Source of the DNA: Nostoc linckia z4
Lineage (GTDB): Bacteria > Cyanobacteriota > Cyanobacteriia > Cyanobacteriales > Nostocaceae
Assembly: GCF_002608075.1 (NCBI RefSeq)
Contig: NZ_LAHA01000049.1
Location: forward strand, 1 to 57,917
Direction of reading: 5' to 3'
DNA length: 57,917 nucleotides
Shown piece after piece: positions 32,731 through 42,036 of the stretch. The position numbers and the translations under genes were made by a program. Each line of letters starts with the position of its first letter. Position 1 is the first letter of the stretch. Below the pieces are notes generated by a model. It saw nothing but the letters and a program-made list of their open reading frames with translations, did no database searches and was not told the origin of the DNA.

Positions 32731-35349
32731 TTGAATTTGCTTCGGAGCTTTAATTTCAGTAAATAACTGAATTGCTTGATGAAAACTCATGTAACTTTCA
32801 TCAGGCTTTGTCATTTTTTGATAAGTTAAACCCAATTGAAAATAAGCTTCAGCCAAGTCACATTTAGCACCGATTTTTTCCAAAAGTTCGATTGCTTCTG
32901 TATGATTAGCAAGAGCTAAATCAAAATCTGCTTGGTGTCGGTGGATTTCTGCTAAACCATTAAGTGTTTTGGCTTTTACCTGCATATAGTGGCTTTCTTC
33001 AGCAAAAGTCAAAGCTTGGTTAAACATTTGATTTGCTTGGTCAAATTCTCCTAAATTAACGTAGGTTTGACCTAAAATTTGGATGAAATAAGCAAACCTT
33101 CCAGTCTGTTCTACTAATTTGGTATTTGTGAGATTTTGATAAGCTACATCTGCTAACTGATATGAACCATCGCGCAAACCTAAATAAGAATATACCAAAG
33201 CTAAGCACACCGAAGCTTTTTCTGCCCAGCGATGATGCTTGGTATTTTGGGCGAGGTAAATTACTTGTTGAAATAACTTTGTTGCTGCTTCTAATTCCCA
33301 CAAATCTATTTGATAAAGACCAATACTTAACAAAGAATCTACCTCCAGCATCCTGAGATAGTAAACTGTGTGTTTATTTTCTACTTGAGGCACTAGTGAT
33401 TTGAGTGCTTGAGTTGCCAAAGTAATGGTCTTTTCTTGACAGGCGATCGCTTGACTAATTTTACCTGTTATCCAGTAGAAATCGCCTAATATATTATAAA
33501 GTTCGCTGAGATTTTGGTGATTTTCCAAATTGTTAACAACTTGATTGATGGCCGTTAGTATAGGTTGAATTAAACCCATCCGATACAGGGTACTACCAAG
33601 AGGTAAAAACTGCTGCCATTGATTATTTCGGCTTTTGAGAATTATTTTCCCTGCCAACTCAAATTCTTGAATTTCGATGTAGTGATAATATGCTTCTAAA
33701 GCTTGCAGAGCATCTTTAAAACTTTCAATTTTTTTAACGCTAGCCGTCCAAAATTCAGCAGCTTTGTGATTAGCGATTTCCCATTCATCGCTGGGGCGCA
33801 AACGAGCGATCGCTTCTTGGCGAATCACTGGATGCAGCCAATATTTACCTTTATCGCACTCTATTAAAGACCGATTTCTTAAGGAAGTAATAATTTGACG
33901 ATGTTGTTCTGGTGGAACATCCCAAAGTAAACAAAATAAACCTGGAGATGGAATACTGGGTATATCTTGATAGCGATAACAGCCCAAACGACAAAGCAAG
34001 TGATAAGCTTGGGGATCGAGATTTTGTAAACGATTAATTTGACTAACTGCTAAATTTTTTAAATCGGTGGCAGCGAGGGGATCGGCGTGATTTTCTTGCC
34101 AATAAACAGCCATATCGCCATCAAAATCCTCTTGAATTGAACCACAGAGAATTCCCATTGCTTTGGCGTTTCCGCCATAGGTACGATGCATGATTTCTAA
34201 AGTTGGCGAGTCGCTGACTAATCCACGGCTGCTAAAAAATTGTTGCCATGTGCTTTTATCCAAACCGGGAAGCCTGTAGTGATTTACATTTAGTCCAGGT
34301 TCGCAAAAGCGATCGCGGCTAGTAATTAGAGTTACAGATTGCACCCTAACATCCGCCAAAACCCGCAATAACTCTACATAGTTACGGTGGGAAGCAATCA
34401 AGCCTCCTTGTCGATCTAATGCAGGTTCGAGATTGTCAATTAACACCCCAATCCGCCGATTATGAAGTTGGCGCTTGAGTCGTGTTAAAGTTACCCCAAA
34501 TTCTACCCCAGGTTCTTCAGCAAAATCTTGTTTGAGCCATTCCTCCACAACTCGTTCGGCGGGAGTGATGTTTTGCGTTTCCTTAGCCATCAGCAATTCT
34601 AAAACCAACTCAAAATTCTGAGTTTGGAGATATTGCTGCGCCAGAGTAGTTTTGCCTAAACCGCCTTCACCTTGAATGACAATAACTTTAGCGCCTTGAT
34701 TTACCAAAGCATTCAGGTGAGCGATCGCTTCTGTTCGTCCAATAAAATTGCTATTCTCTATTATTTTTGGGGCGGCATGTGGCACTCTAGTACTCTGCAA
34801 ACCCGAAAATGGTGGGTGAGGGCTGGGGAAAGGGCAAGGGGTAAAGGGTAAGGGATTTAAAACCTTTTCCCTTTCCCCTTTCCCCTTTCCCCCGCTCAGT
34901 CCATTTGGCGGACTACTAGTACTCTGCAAACCCGAAAATACTGGGTGAGGGCTGGGGAAAGGGCAAGGGGAAAAGGGTAAGGGATTTAAAACCTTTTCCC
35001 TTTCCCCTTTCCCCTTTCCCCCGCTCAGTCCATTTGGCGGACTACCAGAGCAATCAATTAAATTGGATATTGTATTACTTTTTCTCAGAACCCGTTCTAA
35101 AGCAGCACGACAATTACTTTTAGTAATTTTCTGGCACAGTACCAAAGATAGCAACTTCCATAACTTAGAACCAGCATCCTTAGCATGTCCTTCCGTACAA
35201 CCGTAAGAACGAGCGATATCTAAGTATTTCCTACCCAACCAAACTTGCCCAAGAATTACTTTTTGCAAATCACTCAACTGTTCCCCGGTTTGAGCAGGAA
35301 CTATGGTGTCTAACCATGCTAATGCTGCTTGGGCGTCCATTTGTAACAA
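32611..35349 (-). CDS. STAND (NB-ARC-type) ATPase with N-terminal HTH-like domain and TPRs
   Basis: The 912-residue protein begins with a domain common in Nostoc-like signalling proteins (MDAQAALAWLDTIV; LSDLQKVILGQVWLGRKYLD; YGCTEGHAKDAGSKLWKLLS; residues 1-95), probably a helix-turn-helix or adaptor. A repeat-derived stretch with two 43-residue copies (about 103-190) precedes the ATPase, which has Walker A GEGGLGKTT at about 222 and Walker B IGVLIDNLEP. A winged-helix-like part and about eight TPR units (about 600-890) follow. The last 30 or so residues are five near-copies of ESEFRIQ, also of repeat origin. Such proteins act as signal-transducing switches, in some cases in antiphage defence or cell death. 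Nothing here assigns it to either. Confidence 0.85.
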   Translation of the reverse strand: MLQMDAQAALAWLDTIVPAQTGEQLSDLQKVILGQVWLGRKYLDIARSYGCTEGHAKDAGSKLWKLLSLVLCQKITKSNCRAALERVLRKSNTISNLIDCSGSPPNGLSGGKGKGEREKVLNPLPFSPCPFPSPHPVFSGLQSTSSPPNGLSGGKGKGEREKVLNPLPFTPCPFPSPHPPFSGLQSTRVPHAAPKIIENSNFIGRTEAIAHLNALVNQGAKVIVIQGEGGLGKTTLAQQYLQTQNFELVLELLMAKETQNITPAERVVEEWLKQDFAEEPGVEFGVTLTRLKRQLHNRRIGVLIDNLEPALDRQGGLIASHRNYVELLRVLADVRVQSVTLITSRDRFCEPGLNVNHYRLPGLDKSTWQQFFSSRGLVSDSPTLEIMHRTYGGNAKAMGILCGSIQEDFDGDMAVYWQENHADPLAATDLKNLAVSQINRLQNLDPQAYHLLCRLGCYRYQDIPSIPSPGLFCLLWDVPPEQHRQIITSLRNRSLIECDKGKYWLHPVIRQEAIARLRPSDEWEIANHKAAEFWTASVKKIESFKDALQALEAYYHYIEIQEFELAGKIILKSRNNQWQQFLPLGSTLYRMGLIQPILTAINQVVNNLENHQNLSELYNILGDFYWITGKISQAIACQEKTITLATQALKSLVPQVENKHTVYYLRMLEVDSLLSIGLYQIDLWELEAATKLFQQVIYLAQNTKHHRWAEKASVCLALVYSYLGLRDGSYQLADVAYQNLTNTKLVEQTGRFAYFIQILGQTYVNLGEFDQANQMFNQALTFAEESHYMQVKAKTLNGLAEIHRHQADFDLALANHTEAIELLEKIGAKCDLAEAYFQLGLTYQKMTKPDESYMSFHQAIQLFTEIKAPKQIQRIQESEFRNQNSEFRIQESEFRIQESEFRIQESEFRIQE
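34787..35048 (-). repeat. 129-base duplicated repeat module within the STAND gene
   Basis: TACTCTGCAAACCCGAAAAT starts at 34791 and again at 34920, exactly 129 bases apart. Each copy continues with GGGAAAGGGCAAGGG units, their complements, and CGCTCAGTCCATTTGGCGGA. The length is 43 codons, so the frame is kept. The copies differ at only a few positions, which implies recent duplication. Related modules lie between genes at 11819-12025. Confidence 0.92.
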
Positions 35350-35452
35350 CTAGGATAGTTCAGACTTTGTATAGACAACTATAAATTACTCTACAGTTAT
35401 GCTTTTCAAATTTCGGATAAGATTTGGTAAATCCGACTTTTTTCCCGACTTG

Positions 35453-36628
35453 CTACTCCCTACTCCCTTGGTAAATCAAAAACACACTCAATAAACTCAC
35501 AACTGCACTGATGATAAACGTGATGGTGTACCCGGTTTGTTGAGCAATAATTCCACTAAGAACTGTGGCAGTAATGCCACCTAAAAACATGACTGAAACT
35601 TGAATAGTATAATCAGTTGCCGCAGTTGAGCGATCGCTTTTATCCATCATGGCACTAAGCAAGGCTGTATAGGCCATACTTTGAGTACCGCTCACTAGAA
35701 TGCACACCACATACAGCACGGGCAAACTGGCAACCCCCATTGCTGGTATGATGTACAACAGCGTAGCCAAAGCTGCTACAATTCCAAACAAAATTAAAGA
35801 ATACCTCCGTCCCAGGCGTGTAATCATCAATCCAGCAACCAACGCTAGAACAATGCGGGCGCTGTAACTAACTATACCCAATAACCAACCAATATCTGAT
35901 AAAGACAAACCTCTATCCACCAAAAGCGGACGAATCATGGTAGTCGTTATACTTTCCCCCGCCATATACAAGAGAACAACGAAAAGCCACGGTAGTATTT
36001 TTGGGCGGGAGAAAAAGCTAACAAATGTTTGGAAATAAGATTTATTCAATTTTGATTTGGCGATCGCTTGTTCTTGATGAAGCAAAGTTGGTATTAAATT
36101 GAGCAGCATCAAAACCGACATCGCAATTAAACTATACCGCCATCCCACTTTTTCCAAGAGAATTAGCGCCCCACCACCACCAATAATTGCTCCGAAAAAA
36201 TTTCCCCCTGCTTGAATTGCATTACCTAATCCTCGTTCTTGAGGTTCCAGTAAATTTATTGCCAATGCATCGGTGGCAATATCTTGGCTAGCAGAAAACA
36301 AACAAGCCAAAAACATGCAAATGAGCAAAGCAACCAAGTTATTTTGAATATCAATAAAAGCGCTGAATAATATAATTGCTACTAATAACAATTGAAAACA
36401 AATAATCCAACCGCGATAATGTCCTAAATTACCTATGCGATAACGGTCAATTAATGGCGACCAAAGAAACTTTAACCCGGAAGGAAGAATTAAAAAACCC
36501 AAAAATCCAATAACATCAAGCGACATATTTTGTTGTCGCATAAAAACAGGTAATGCCTGAAGAAAAAATGTTGTCGGTATAAACTGAGAGGTATAAAGAC
36601 TAGCTAGCAAAATCAGTTTATCAAGCAT
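35453..36628 (-). CDS. RhtX/FptX-family (AmpG-like) MFS siderophore/metallophore importer
   Basis: The 391-residue protein has 12 predicted membrane helices and resembles the RhtX/FptX group of MFS permeases that carry siderophores across the inner membrane. The beginning (LYTSQFIPTTFFLQALPVFM) and LPSGLKFLWSPLIDRYRIG (about 48-66) are characteristic. So is CLFSASQDIATDALAI at about 110. It is encoded just downstream of the TonB-dependent receptor on the same strand (171-base gap with a repeat). The two should form an uptake route: receptor across the outer membrane, this protein across the inner one. The transported molecule is inferred to be the product of the adjacent NRPS cluster. Confidence 0.85.
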   Translation of the reverse strand: MLDKLILLASLYTSQFIPTTFFLQALPVFMRQQNMSLDVIGFLGFLILPSGLKFLWSPLIDRYRIGNLGHYRGWIICFQLLLVAIILFSAFIDIQNNLVALLICMFLACLFSASQDIATDALAINLLEPQERGLGNAIQAGGNFFGAIIGGGGALILLEKVGWRYSLIAMSVLMLLNLIPTLLHQEQAIAKSKLNKSYFQTFVSFFSRPKILPWLFVVLLYMAGESITTTMIRPLLVDRGLSLSDIGWLLGIVSYSARIVLALVAGLMITRLGRRYSLILFGIVAALATLLYIIPAMGVASLPVLYVVCILVSGTQSMAYTALLSAMMDKSDRSTAATDYTIQVSVMFLGGITATVLSGIIAQQTGYTITFIISAVVSLLSVFLIYQGSRE

Positions 36629-36799
36629 AGCTTACTAAAGAAAGGCAGGGAGCAGAAAGCAGAAGGTAGAAGGCTGGAAGTATGAATAAAAACTTCGGTC
36701 GTGGGTGTCAAGCGTCCACAGCCAAAGTCAAACATTTTTAAGCGTGGGTTTCTTTCTACCTTCATGAATTATAAGATTCAGTCAGAAAACTGATAACTG

Positions 36800-39352
36800 T
36801 TAAAGACTTGTACGAAATTGCACGCCATAAGTTACCGGATCGCCAAATCCTGCTGTCACATTTGGTGGTGGGAAAAAGAATCCAGAGGTAATATAGCGAG
36901 TATCAAACAAGTTATTTGCATATAAATAAATGCCGTAATTAGACCCTTCATAACCAATACGAGCATTTACCAATGCAAAGGGGTCTTGCCTAATTTCATT
37001 AGCATCATCAAAATAATTTGTACCGTAGCCGCGTAATTCTAAACGAGCAAAAATGCCACCAGAACTACGATATTGAACTGCTAAATTGTAGGTAAATTCT
37101 GGTGAGAGGGGAACGCGATTGTCACTAAAATTTACATCAGTAAATGGATTTCTATAATTTTGGAATCTACTGTCTACATAGCCAACCGAGCTAATTAAAT
37201 CTAGTCCTTTCACAGGAGTGGCTTTCAGTTCAAATTCTACTCCGCTAATGTTGACATCAGCATTGGCGACGTTGCGGAAAAACCCGAAGTCATCAGTTAG
37301 TAAAACTTGATAACCATCGACATTGGTATGAAATACCGACAAATTTGCTGTCAATCGATTGTCTAGCCAGGAAGATTTTAAACCGACTTCGTAAGTCCAA
37401 GACTTTTCCTCTCCATATCGGCGTGTGTCTTCTGTGTCGGCGCGGTAGTTGAATCCGCTTGGTCGATAACCTTTAGAGATTGTGCCATAGGCCATTAAAT
37501 TTGGGTTGAATTGATACTGCAATCCAAATCGAGGAATCCATTCATCGCTTTTGAGACCGGCTCCCCGCAGTTCGGGACTGCTAGGAAGCACTGCGCCATT
37601 GGGAATTTCAAAGACGCGCTGGCGGTCTAGGGAGATATTAGAAGCTTCATAGCGCAAACCGGCAAATAGGGTCAACGGTTCAATTAGTTTGTAATCTACC
37701 TGTCCAAAAATCGCGTAGGTATTACGAAATTGTTCTGCAATCACGCGATCGCGTCCTGGGGAAGATAAGCCAAAAGCTGCGGCTCCGGTTTCTGTGTATT
37801 CTAACGTATCATTGATGGCATTAAATTCACGAGATTCATAGTATCCACCTAAAAGCCAGCGTAAGCGGTTAGCACTTTCTGGGGACTGAAACCGGATTTC
37901 CTGCGACCAGACTGTGGAATTAATATCGATAATCTGCCGCAAAAAGTCCCGTCGAGGGACGTTATCTCCTAAAAAGTTATCTTGATTAGTAAAGCGCCGT
38001 GCTGTAATTGAAGTAAGTTGGAAACCTGCACCGTCATAGTTAACTTTTAGAGCTTGGGTATCGCTGCTAACTCGCGCATAACCATCTACTGTTTGTTCGC
38101 TTTTAAAGGGATCTTCACTGTTGCGGGGAACAAAGCTAGGATTACCGCTATCGGTGTAATTAGCATAGGTATTAAAGGATACTTTTAATTCTGGTGTTGG
38201 TGTCCACAGGACTTGGCCTCGTCCGACTAGTTGCGATCGCTCTCCAACTGTGCGATCGAGAAACACATTATCTACTAAACCATCTCGTCCACTGTAGACT
38301 CCAGCAAAGCGAAACCCAAGTTTATCAGGAATCACCGCATTGCTAAGTGATAGTTGCACTTCCCGGCTATTATAGTTGCCATAACCAGCAGCAAATAGCA
38401 TTTCCGGGGAATTGGTTGGCTGACGAGAAATAACATTCACCACCCCACTGGGACTGCTTCTACCATAAAGGGTACTTTGTGGCCCTCGTAGTACTTCTAC
38501 TCTTTGTAAATCAATCAAACCCAAGTCCAAAAAGCCGCCGTAATCAAAAGGAACGTCATCGATATAAAAGGCGACGCTATCTTGACTAGCGAGAAAGTTA
38601 AAGTTGCTTAAACCCCGCAGACTGTAGTAGTTAAATTCCGCAGCGCCAGAAGATGTGGGAAAAAAACTAAAGTTGGGTGTATTGTTGGCGATATCACTGA
38701 AAGAATTAATTTGAGCGTCTTCGAGTTCTTGCTGAGGAATTACTGTCAGACTCAGTGGTATACCCTGTGCGTCTTCTGAGCGTTTTTGCGCGGTTACCAG
38801 CAGTTCAATATCTGGTTCATTAGGTTTTTGGCTATCAACTGATGCTTGAGTTTCAGGTGTTGTTGCTGTCACCCCTAAAACTAAACCTTCATCGCTATCA
38901 AATAATTCGACTTTTGGGGTCTGAGTTGTACCTACTACAGTAATTTGGATGCTATTTGCATCTTGGTTGACCGCCAATACTTCCGTAATTCCCGCAACTG
39001 GCTTTTCTTGACGGAAGCTATTACCACTCGCTAAACGCAGTTGTGCATTGGGAATATTTACAACAAAGTTATTACCTTGAATTTGAGTTGTGATTTGCAA
39101 CTTGTCAGATGCAGCTGTTTCTAAAATCACTTCCAACCCAGTAGCCGTTTGATTCAACTTTATCCCTGTTACTAGAACAGTAGACTGCTCTTGTTGAGCT
39201 AACCATTCCTTTACACTTGTATGAGGAAGTTGAATATCTGAAAGCTGGAGAATTTTACCATCTTCTTTTGTTGAAGCTAAAGCTTGTTGATTTATAAATA
39301 TGACTAGTATGACAGCTAGTCCAAAATTTTCTCGTAAATACAGTTTCTTCAT
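36800..39352 (-). CDS. TonB-dependent outer-membrane receptor with AMIN domain
   Basis: The 850-residue protein has a signal peptide (1-26, cleavage near QQALA). An AMIN-like domain follows (about 48-160, VTGIKLNQTATGLEVILETA), a frequent addition in cyanobacterial receptors. The plug (about 190-320) has LLVTAQKRSEDAQGIPLSLT, YYSLRGLSN and QRVEVLRGPQSTLYGRSSPS. The 22-strand barrel to residue 850 shows the TonB-box II-like end. The length is normal. It is divergent from the isonitrile/NRPS cluster and upstream of the MFS importer gene, so it most likely imports the metal complex of the cluster's product. Ligand identity is not readable from sequence. Confidence 0.93.
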   Translation of the reverse strand: MKKLYLRENFGLAVILVIFINQQALASTKEDGKILQLSDIQLPHTSVKEWLAQQEQSTVLVTGIKLNQTATGLEVILETAASDKLQITTQIQGNNFVVNIPNAQLRLASGNSFRQEKPVAGITEVLAVNQDANSIQITVVGTTQTPKVELFDSDEGLVLGVTATTPETQASVDSQKPNEPDIELLVTAQKRSEDAQGIPLSLTVIPQQELEDAQINSFSDIANNTPNFSFFPTSSGAAEFNYYSLRGLSNFNFLASQDSVAFYIDDVPFDYGGFLDLGLIDLQRVEVLRGPQSTLYGRSSPSGVVNVISRQPTNSPEMLFAAGYGNYNSREVQLSLSNAVIPDKLGFRFAGVYSGRDGLVDNVFLDRTVGERSQLVGRGQVLWTPTPELKVSFNTYANYTDSGNPSFVPRNSEDPFKSEQTVDGYARVSSDTQALKVNYDGAGFQLTSITARRFTNQDNFLGDNVPRRDFLRQIIDINSTVWSQEIRFQSPESANRLRWLLGGYYESREFNAINDTLEYTETGAAAFGLSSPGRDRVIAEQFRNTYAIFGQVDYKLIEPLTLFAGLRYEASNISLDRQRVFEIPNGAVLPSSPELRGAGLKSDEWIPRFGLQYQFNPNLMAYGTISKGYRPSGFNYRADTEDTRRYGEEKSWTYEVGLKSSWLDNRLTANLSVFHTNVDGYQVLLTDDFGFFRNVANADVNISGVEFELKATPVKGLDLISSVGYVDSRFQNYRNPFTDVNFSDNRVPLSPEFTYNLAVQYRSSGGIFARLELRGYGTNYFDDANEIRQDPFALVNARIGYEGSNYGIYLYANNLFDTRYITSGFFFPPPNVTAGFGDPVTYGVQFRTSL

Positions 39353-39573
39353 TCAATCCTCACACCAAAAAACGAACTCAAATTGTCAACGGTTCGACTT
39401 CGCTCACCGTTGACCCTGAGCGAAGCCAAAGGGTCAATATAATTTGACAAAATTTAAGCCATTAGTAGTAAATCTATTCCAGCGTTTATCTATTAGATTG
39501 TTTGGCTTTGTGGTTACAGTGTCAAACGACAAACTGTCAAACTTCCTAAATTGCGTTCTAACTTAAAAAATAG

Positions 39574-39642
39574 TTTTAGGGAACTCCAAAAAATAAATTA
39601 TTCGGGTTCGGCTCATTGACTGTCAACAGTTAATAGTGTTCT
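39574..39642 (+). repeat. MITE-like element, copy 3 (left part only)
   Basis: TTTTAGGGAACTCCAAAAAA followed by TAAATTATTCGGGTTCGGCT and GACTGTCAACAGTTAATAG matches the left end and interior of the family. The right end is missing. Confidence 0.65.
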
Positions 39643-39760
39643 CAAGTTGCCTTTTGATAATAATTTTTATTAATTTAGTTTTTGATTAGTTCTTCTTATA
39701 TTTAAAACCGATTGATTGATGTACTTTAAAAACTCTGAATAAACAAGCCTTTAAGATTTA

Positions 39761-39777
39761 TTTGACTTGTTGTCAAA
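39761..39777. promoter_or_regulatory. Candidate operator palindrome TTTGAC-N5-GTCAAA
   Basis: A perfect 6+6 inverted repeat lies in the divergent region. The same hexamers recur at 39443-39448 and in the tandem GTCAAAC pair at 39521-39542. A repeated palindrome in a shared control region is suggestive of a regulator site, but no regulator gene is adjacent and AT-rich DNA gives such matches by chance. Confidence 0.3.
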
Positions 39778-40135
39778 CATCGAAAAAATTTTTTAATCAA
39801 ATAAAAAGATATAAAATTAATCATCAATCAACATACTTAAAAAAATAAGTGCCAATTAAAACTGCTAATTTAATTTTGATATCTATTAAGCCTTGAATAC
39901 TGTTAATATGTTAATTAAATATCTTTATTGAAAAGTATATTTTTTAACTTTCAATTTATTCAAACGAAAAAAATAAATAGCAAAACCTTATATGTATTAT
40001 TTTATACGCAATGTTATTGACAGACTTTAGATTAACAATGCTCTAAAATCTGTATTAACTTAGGCTTTCTGTTTTGCAGAACTTATACTAGTTTTGGATG
40101 AAAGGATTTTAGATTTTGGATTAAAAACCTTTTAT

Positions 40136-40199
40136 AAGGGAACCTAGTTAAATTGTTGACTGTTCACAGTTAACAGTCTTCTATAGAATCTTTTTGTGC
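40136..40199 (+). repeat. MITE-like element, copy 4 (degenerate)
   Basis: AAGGGAACCTAGTTAAATTG, GTTCACAGTTAACAGTCTTC and TATAGAATCTTTTTG correspond in order to the left end, interior and right part of the family, with many changes. It lies about 130 bases upstream of the acyl-AMP ligase start. Confidence 0.5.
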
Positions 40200-40330
40200 C
40201 AATTTCGTATTAGTTGAATATCTGAATAAAATCAAGCAAAATCTTAATGTTTGGTGGCTGCTAGTAATAAATTCAGATAGCTTGTTAGGACTGCACAAAA
40301 GAACCCGAACAATTTTTCTGAGAAATATCG

Positions 40331-41908
40331 ATGATATATAACAGTGAAATCACAACGTTGGCAGATTTACCGCGCGTGCAAGCACGTCTGTTTTCAGACA
40401 CTAAAGCATTGATATTTAAGGATAAATCACTTACTTATTCACAATTAGAACAAAGAAGTAATCAGGTTGCAAATTCATTATTAAGCCAAGGGATTAAACC
40501 AGGTGCGCGAATAGCGATTTTAGCGAAGGATTCACTGAAGACTTATGAAATTTTATTTGCTTGTTGTAAAATTAAAGCTGTTTTTGTACCAATTAATTGG
40601 CGTTTAGCTGCTGCTGAGATTAGCTATATTCTCAGGGATGCTAATGTGGAAATTCTGTTTGTTGGGGCGGAATTTTATCAGTTAGTAGCAGCGATTAGAA
40701 ATGAGATTGATGGTGTGAAAACCATTATTACCTTAGAAGAAATTGACGGCGATTGTCTGAGTTATGATATTTGGTCTGAGGAACATAGTGATGAGCCACC
40801 AAATATCGCTGTTGCAGCCAATGATGTAGCCGTACAAATGTATACTAGCGGCACTACTGGAAGACCCAAAGGTGTGCAATTAGGACATTATAGTTTTTTT
40901 GCGATCGCCAAAGAATTTGCTCAACGAAAACAAACTTGGATCAATTGGAACGCAACTGATAAAAGTTTGCTGACTTTATCTTTATTCCATATCGGTAGTT
41001 TATGGTGGGCGATTCGTGGTTTAGCAGCTGGAGCCGAAAATATTGTCTTAGACAATTTTATCGGTGATGAGGTTCTCGAAGCAATTGAAAAGTACCGCAT
41101 CACTAAGACATTTATGGTTCCAGCAATGATTCAAGTTTTGTTGAACGAACCATTATGCCAAAAAACAGATTTTTCATCACTAGAATACATTATTTATGGC
41201 GGTTCCCCCATAGCTGAATCATCATTGAAAAATGCGATCGCCACATTTAATTGTAATTTTGTGCAAATATATGGAATGACGGAAACTGGCAATTGTGCCG
41301 TCTCTTTACCTGCACAAGACCATACATCTGCAAATAAAAACATCCTCAAAGCTGCGGGTAAACCCTTTCCTGGGGTATCGATAGCCATCGTTAATAGTGA
41401 AGGTAAAGAACTATCTTGCTTTGAAGTGGGTGAAGTTTGTATCAAATCTCCTGCAAATATGATTGGCTATTGGAAATTACCAGAAGCTACAGCAAAAACT
41501 TTAGTGGATGGCTGGATTCATACTGGTGATGCTGGTTACTTTGATGAAGAAGGTTACATTTACATTTGCGATCGCTTTAAAGACATGATTCTTTATGGTG
41601 GCGAAAATGTCTATCCAGCAGAAATTGAAAATATTTTATACGAACATCCAGCCATCAGAGAGGTAGCAGTAATTGGCGTTCCAGATGAAGATTTTGGAGA
41701 AGCAATCAAAGCGATCGTGGTTTTAAAAACAGGCATGAAAGCAAGCGCATTAGATATTATCAATTTTGTTCGGGGTAAAATTGCTGATTTTAAGTTACCG
41801 AGAAGCGTTGAGTTTACTGAATCTTTGCCAAGAACGCCTAGTGGTAAATTACAAAAGGCTAAGATTCGAGAGAAATATTGGCAAGGCTATGAACGTCGTG
41901 TGAATTAA
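40331..41908 (+). CDS. Acyl-AMP/acyl-ACP ligase, FadD10/ScoC-like
   Basis: The 525-residue ANL-superfamily enzyme has the P-loop YTSGTTGRPKG at about 171, YGMTETG at about 314, the hinge region GWIHTGDAGYFDEEGYIYI then DRFKDMI (about 396-421) and the catalytic-lysine motif PRTPSGKLQ at about 502. In the isonitrile lipopeptide pathway the matching enzyme (ScoC; FadD10 in mycobacteria) activates a fatty or enoic acid and loads it on a stand-alone carrier protein. That role is supported here by the following ScoE-, ScoD- and ScoB-like genes on the same strand. By sequence alone a CoA ligase is equally possible. It is the first gene of the biosynthetic series. Confidence 0.85.
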   Translation: MIYNSEITTLADLPRVQARLFSDTKALIFKDKSLTYSQLEQRSNQVANSLLSQGIKPGARIAILAKDSLKTYEILFACCKIKAVFVPINWRLAAAEISYILRDANVEILFVGAEFYQLVAAIRNEIDGVKTIITLEEIDGDCLSYDIWSEEHSDEPPNIAVAANDVAVQMYTSGTTGRPKGVQLGHYSFFAIAKEFAQRKQTWINWNATDKSLLTLSLFHIGSLWWAIRGLAAGAENIVLDNFIGDEVLEAIEKYRITKTFMVPAMIQVLLNEPLCQKTDFSSLEYIIYGGSPIAESSLKNAIATFNCNFVQIYGMTETGNCAVSLPAQDHTSANKNILKAAGKPFPGVSIAIVNSEGKELSCFEVGEVCIKSPANMIGYWKLPEATAKTLVDGWIHTGDAGYFDEEGYIYICDRFKDMILYGGENVYPAEIENILYEHPAIREVAVIGVPDEDFGEAIKAIVVLKTGMKASALDIINFVRGKIADFKLPRSVEFTESLPRTPSGKLQKAKIREKYWQGYERRVN

Positions 41909-42036
41909 AGGGAGTATTGCAAATGTTTAGGTTTATTTTTAAACGCAAAGGAGCGCAAAGGTAAACGCAGAGGAGCGCAAAGCAGGGGAGTAGAGGAAGA
42001 AATGACCAATGACAAATGACTAATGACAAATGACTA

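Larger units (their letters stand above)
39353..40330. other. 978-base divergent control region of the metallophore locus
   Basis: This AT-rich interval separates receptor/importer from biosynthesis genes and contains no gene. It holds an inverted repeat (GTCAACGGTTCGACTTCGCT with CACCGTTGACCCTGAGCGAA, 39386-39425), two MITE-like fragments (39574-39642, 40136-40199) and several GTCAAA/TTTGAC hexamers (39443, 39521, 39536, 39761, 39772). A TGATAAT-A-ATTTTTA element at 39655-39669 weakly resembles Zur/Fur-type boxes. Promoters for both directions must lie here. Their exact position is not resolved. Confidence 0.6.

Noticed and set aside
32611..35349. Assigning the STAND protein to antiphage defence (Avs-type)
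   Set aside because: There is no nuclease, TIR or other effector domain and no neighbouring defence genes; the N-terminal domain is of the common cyanobacterial signalling type.
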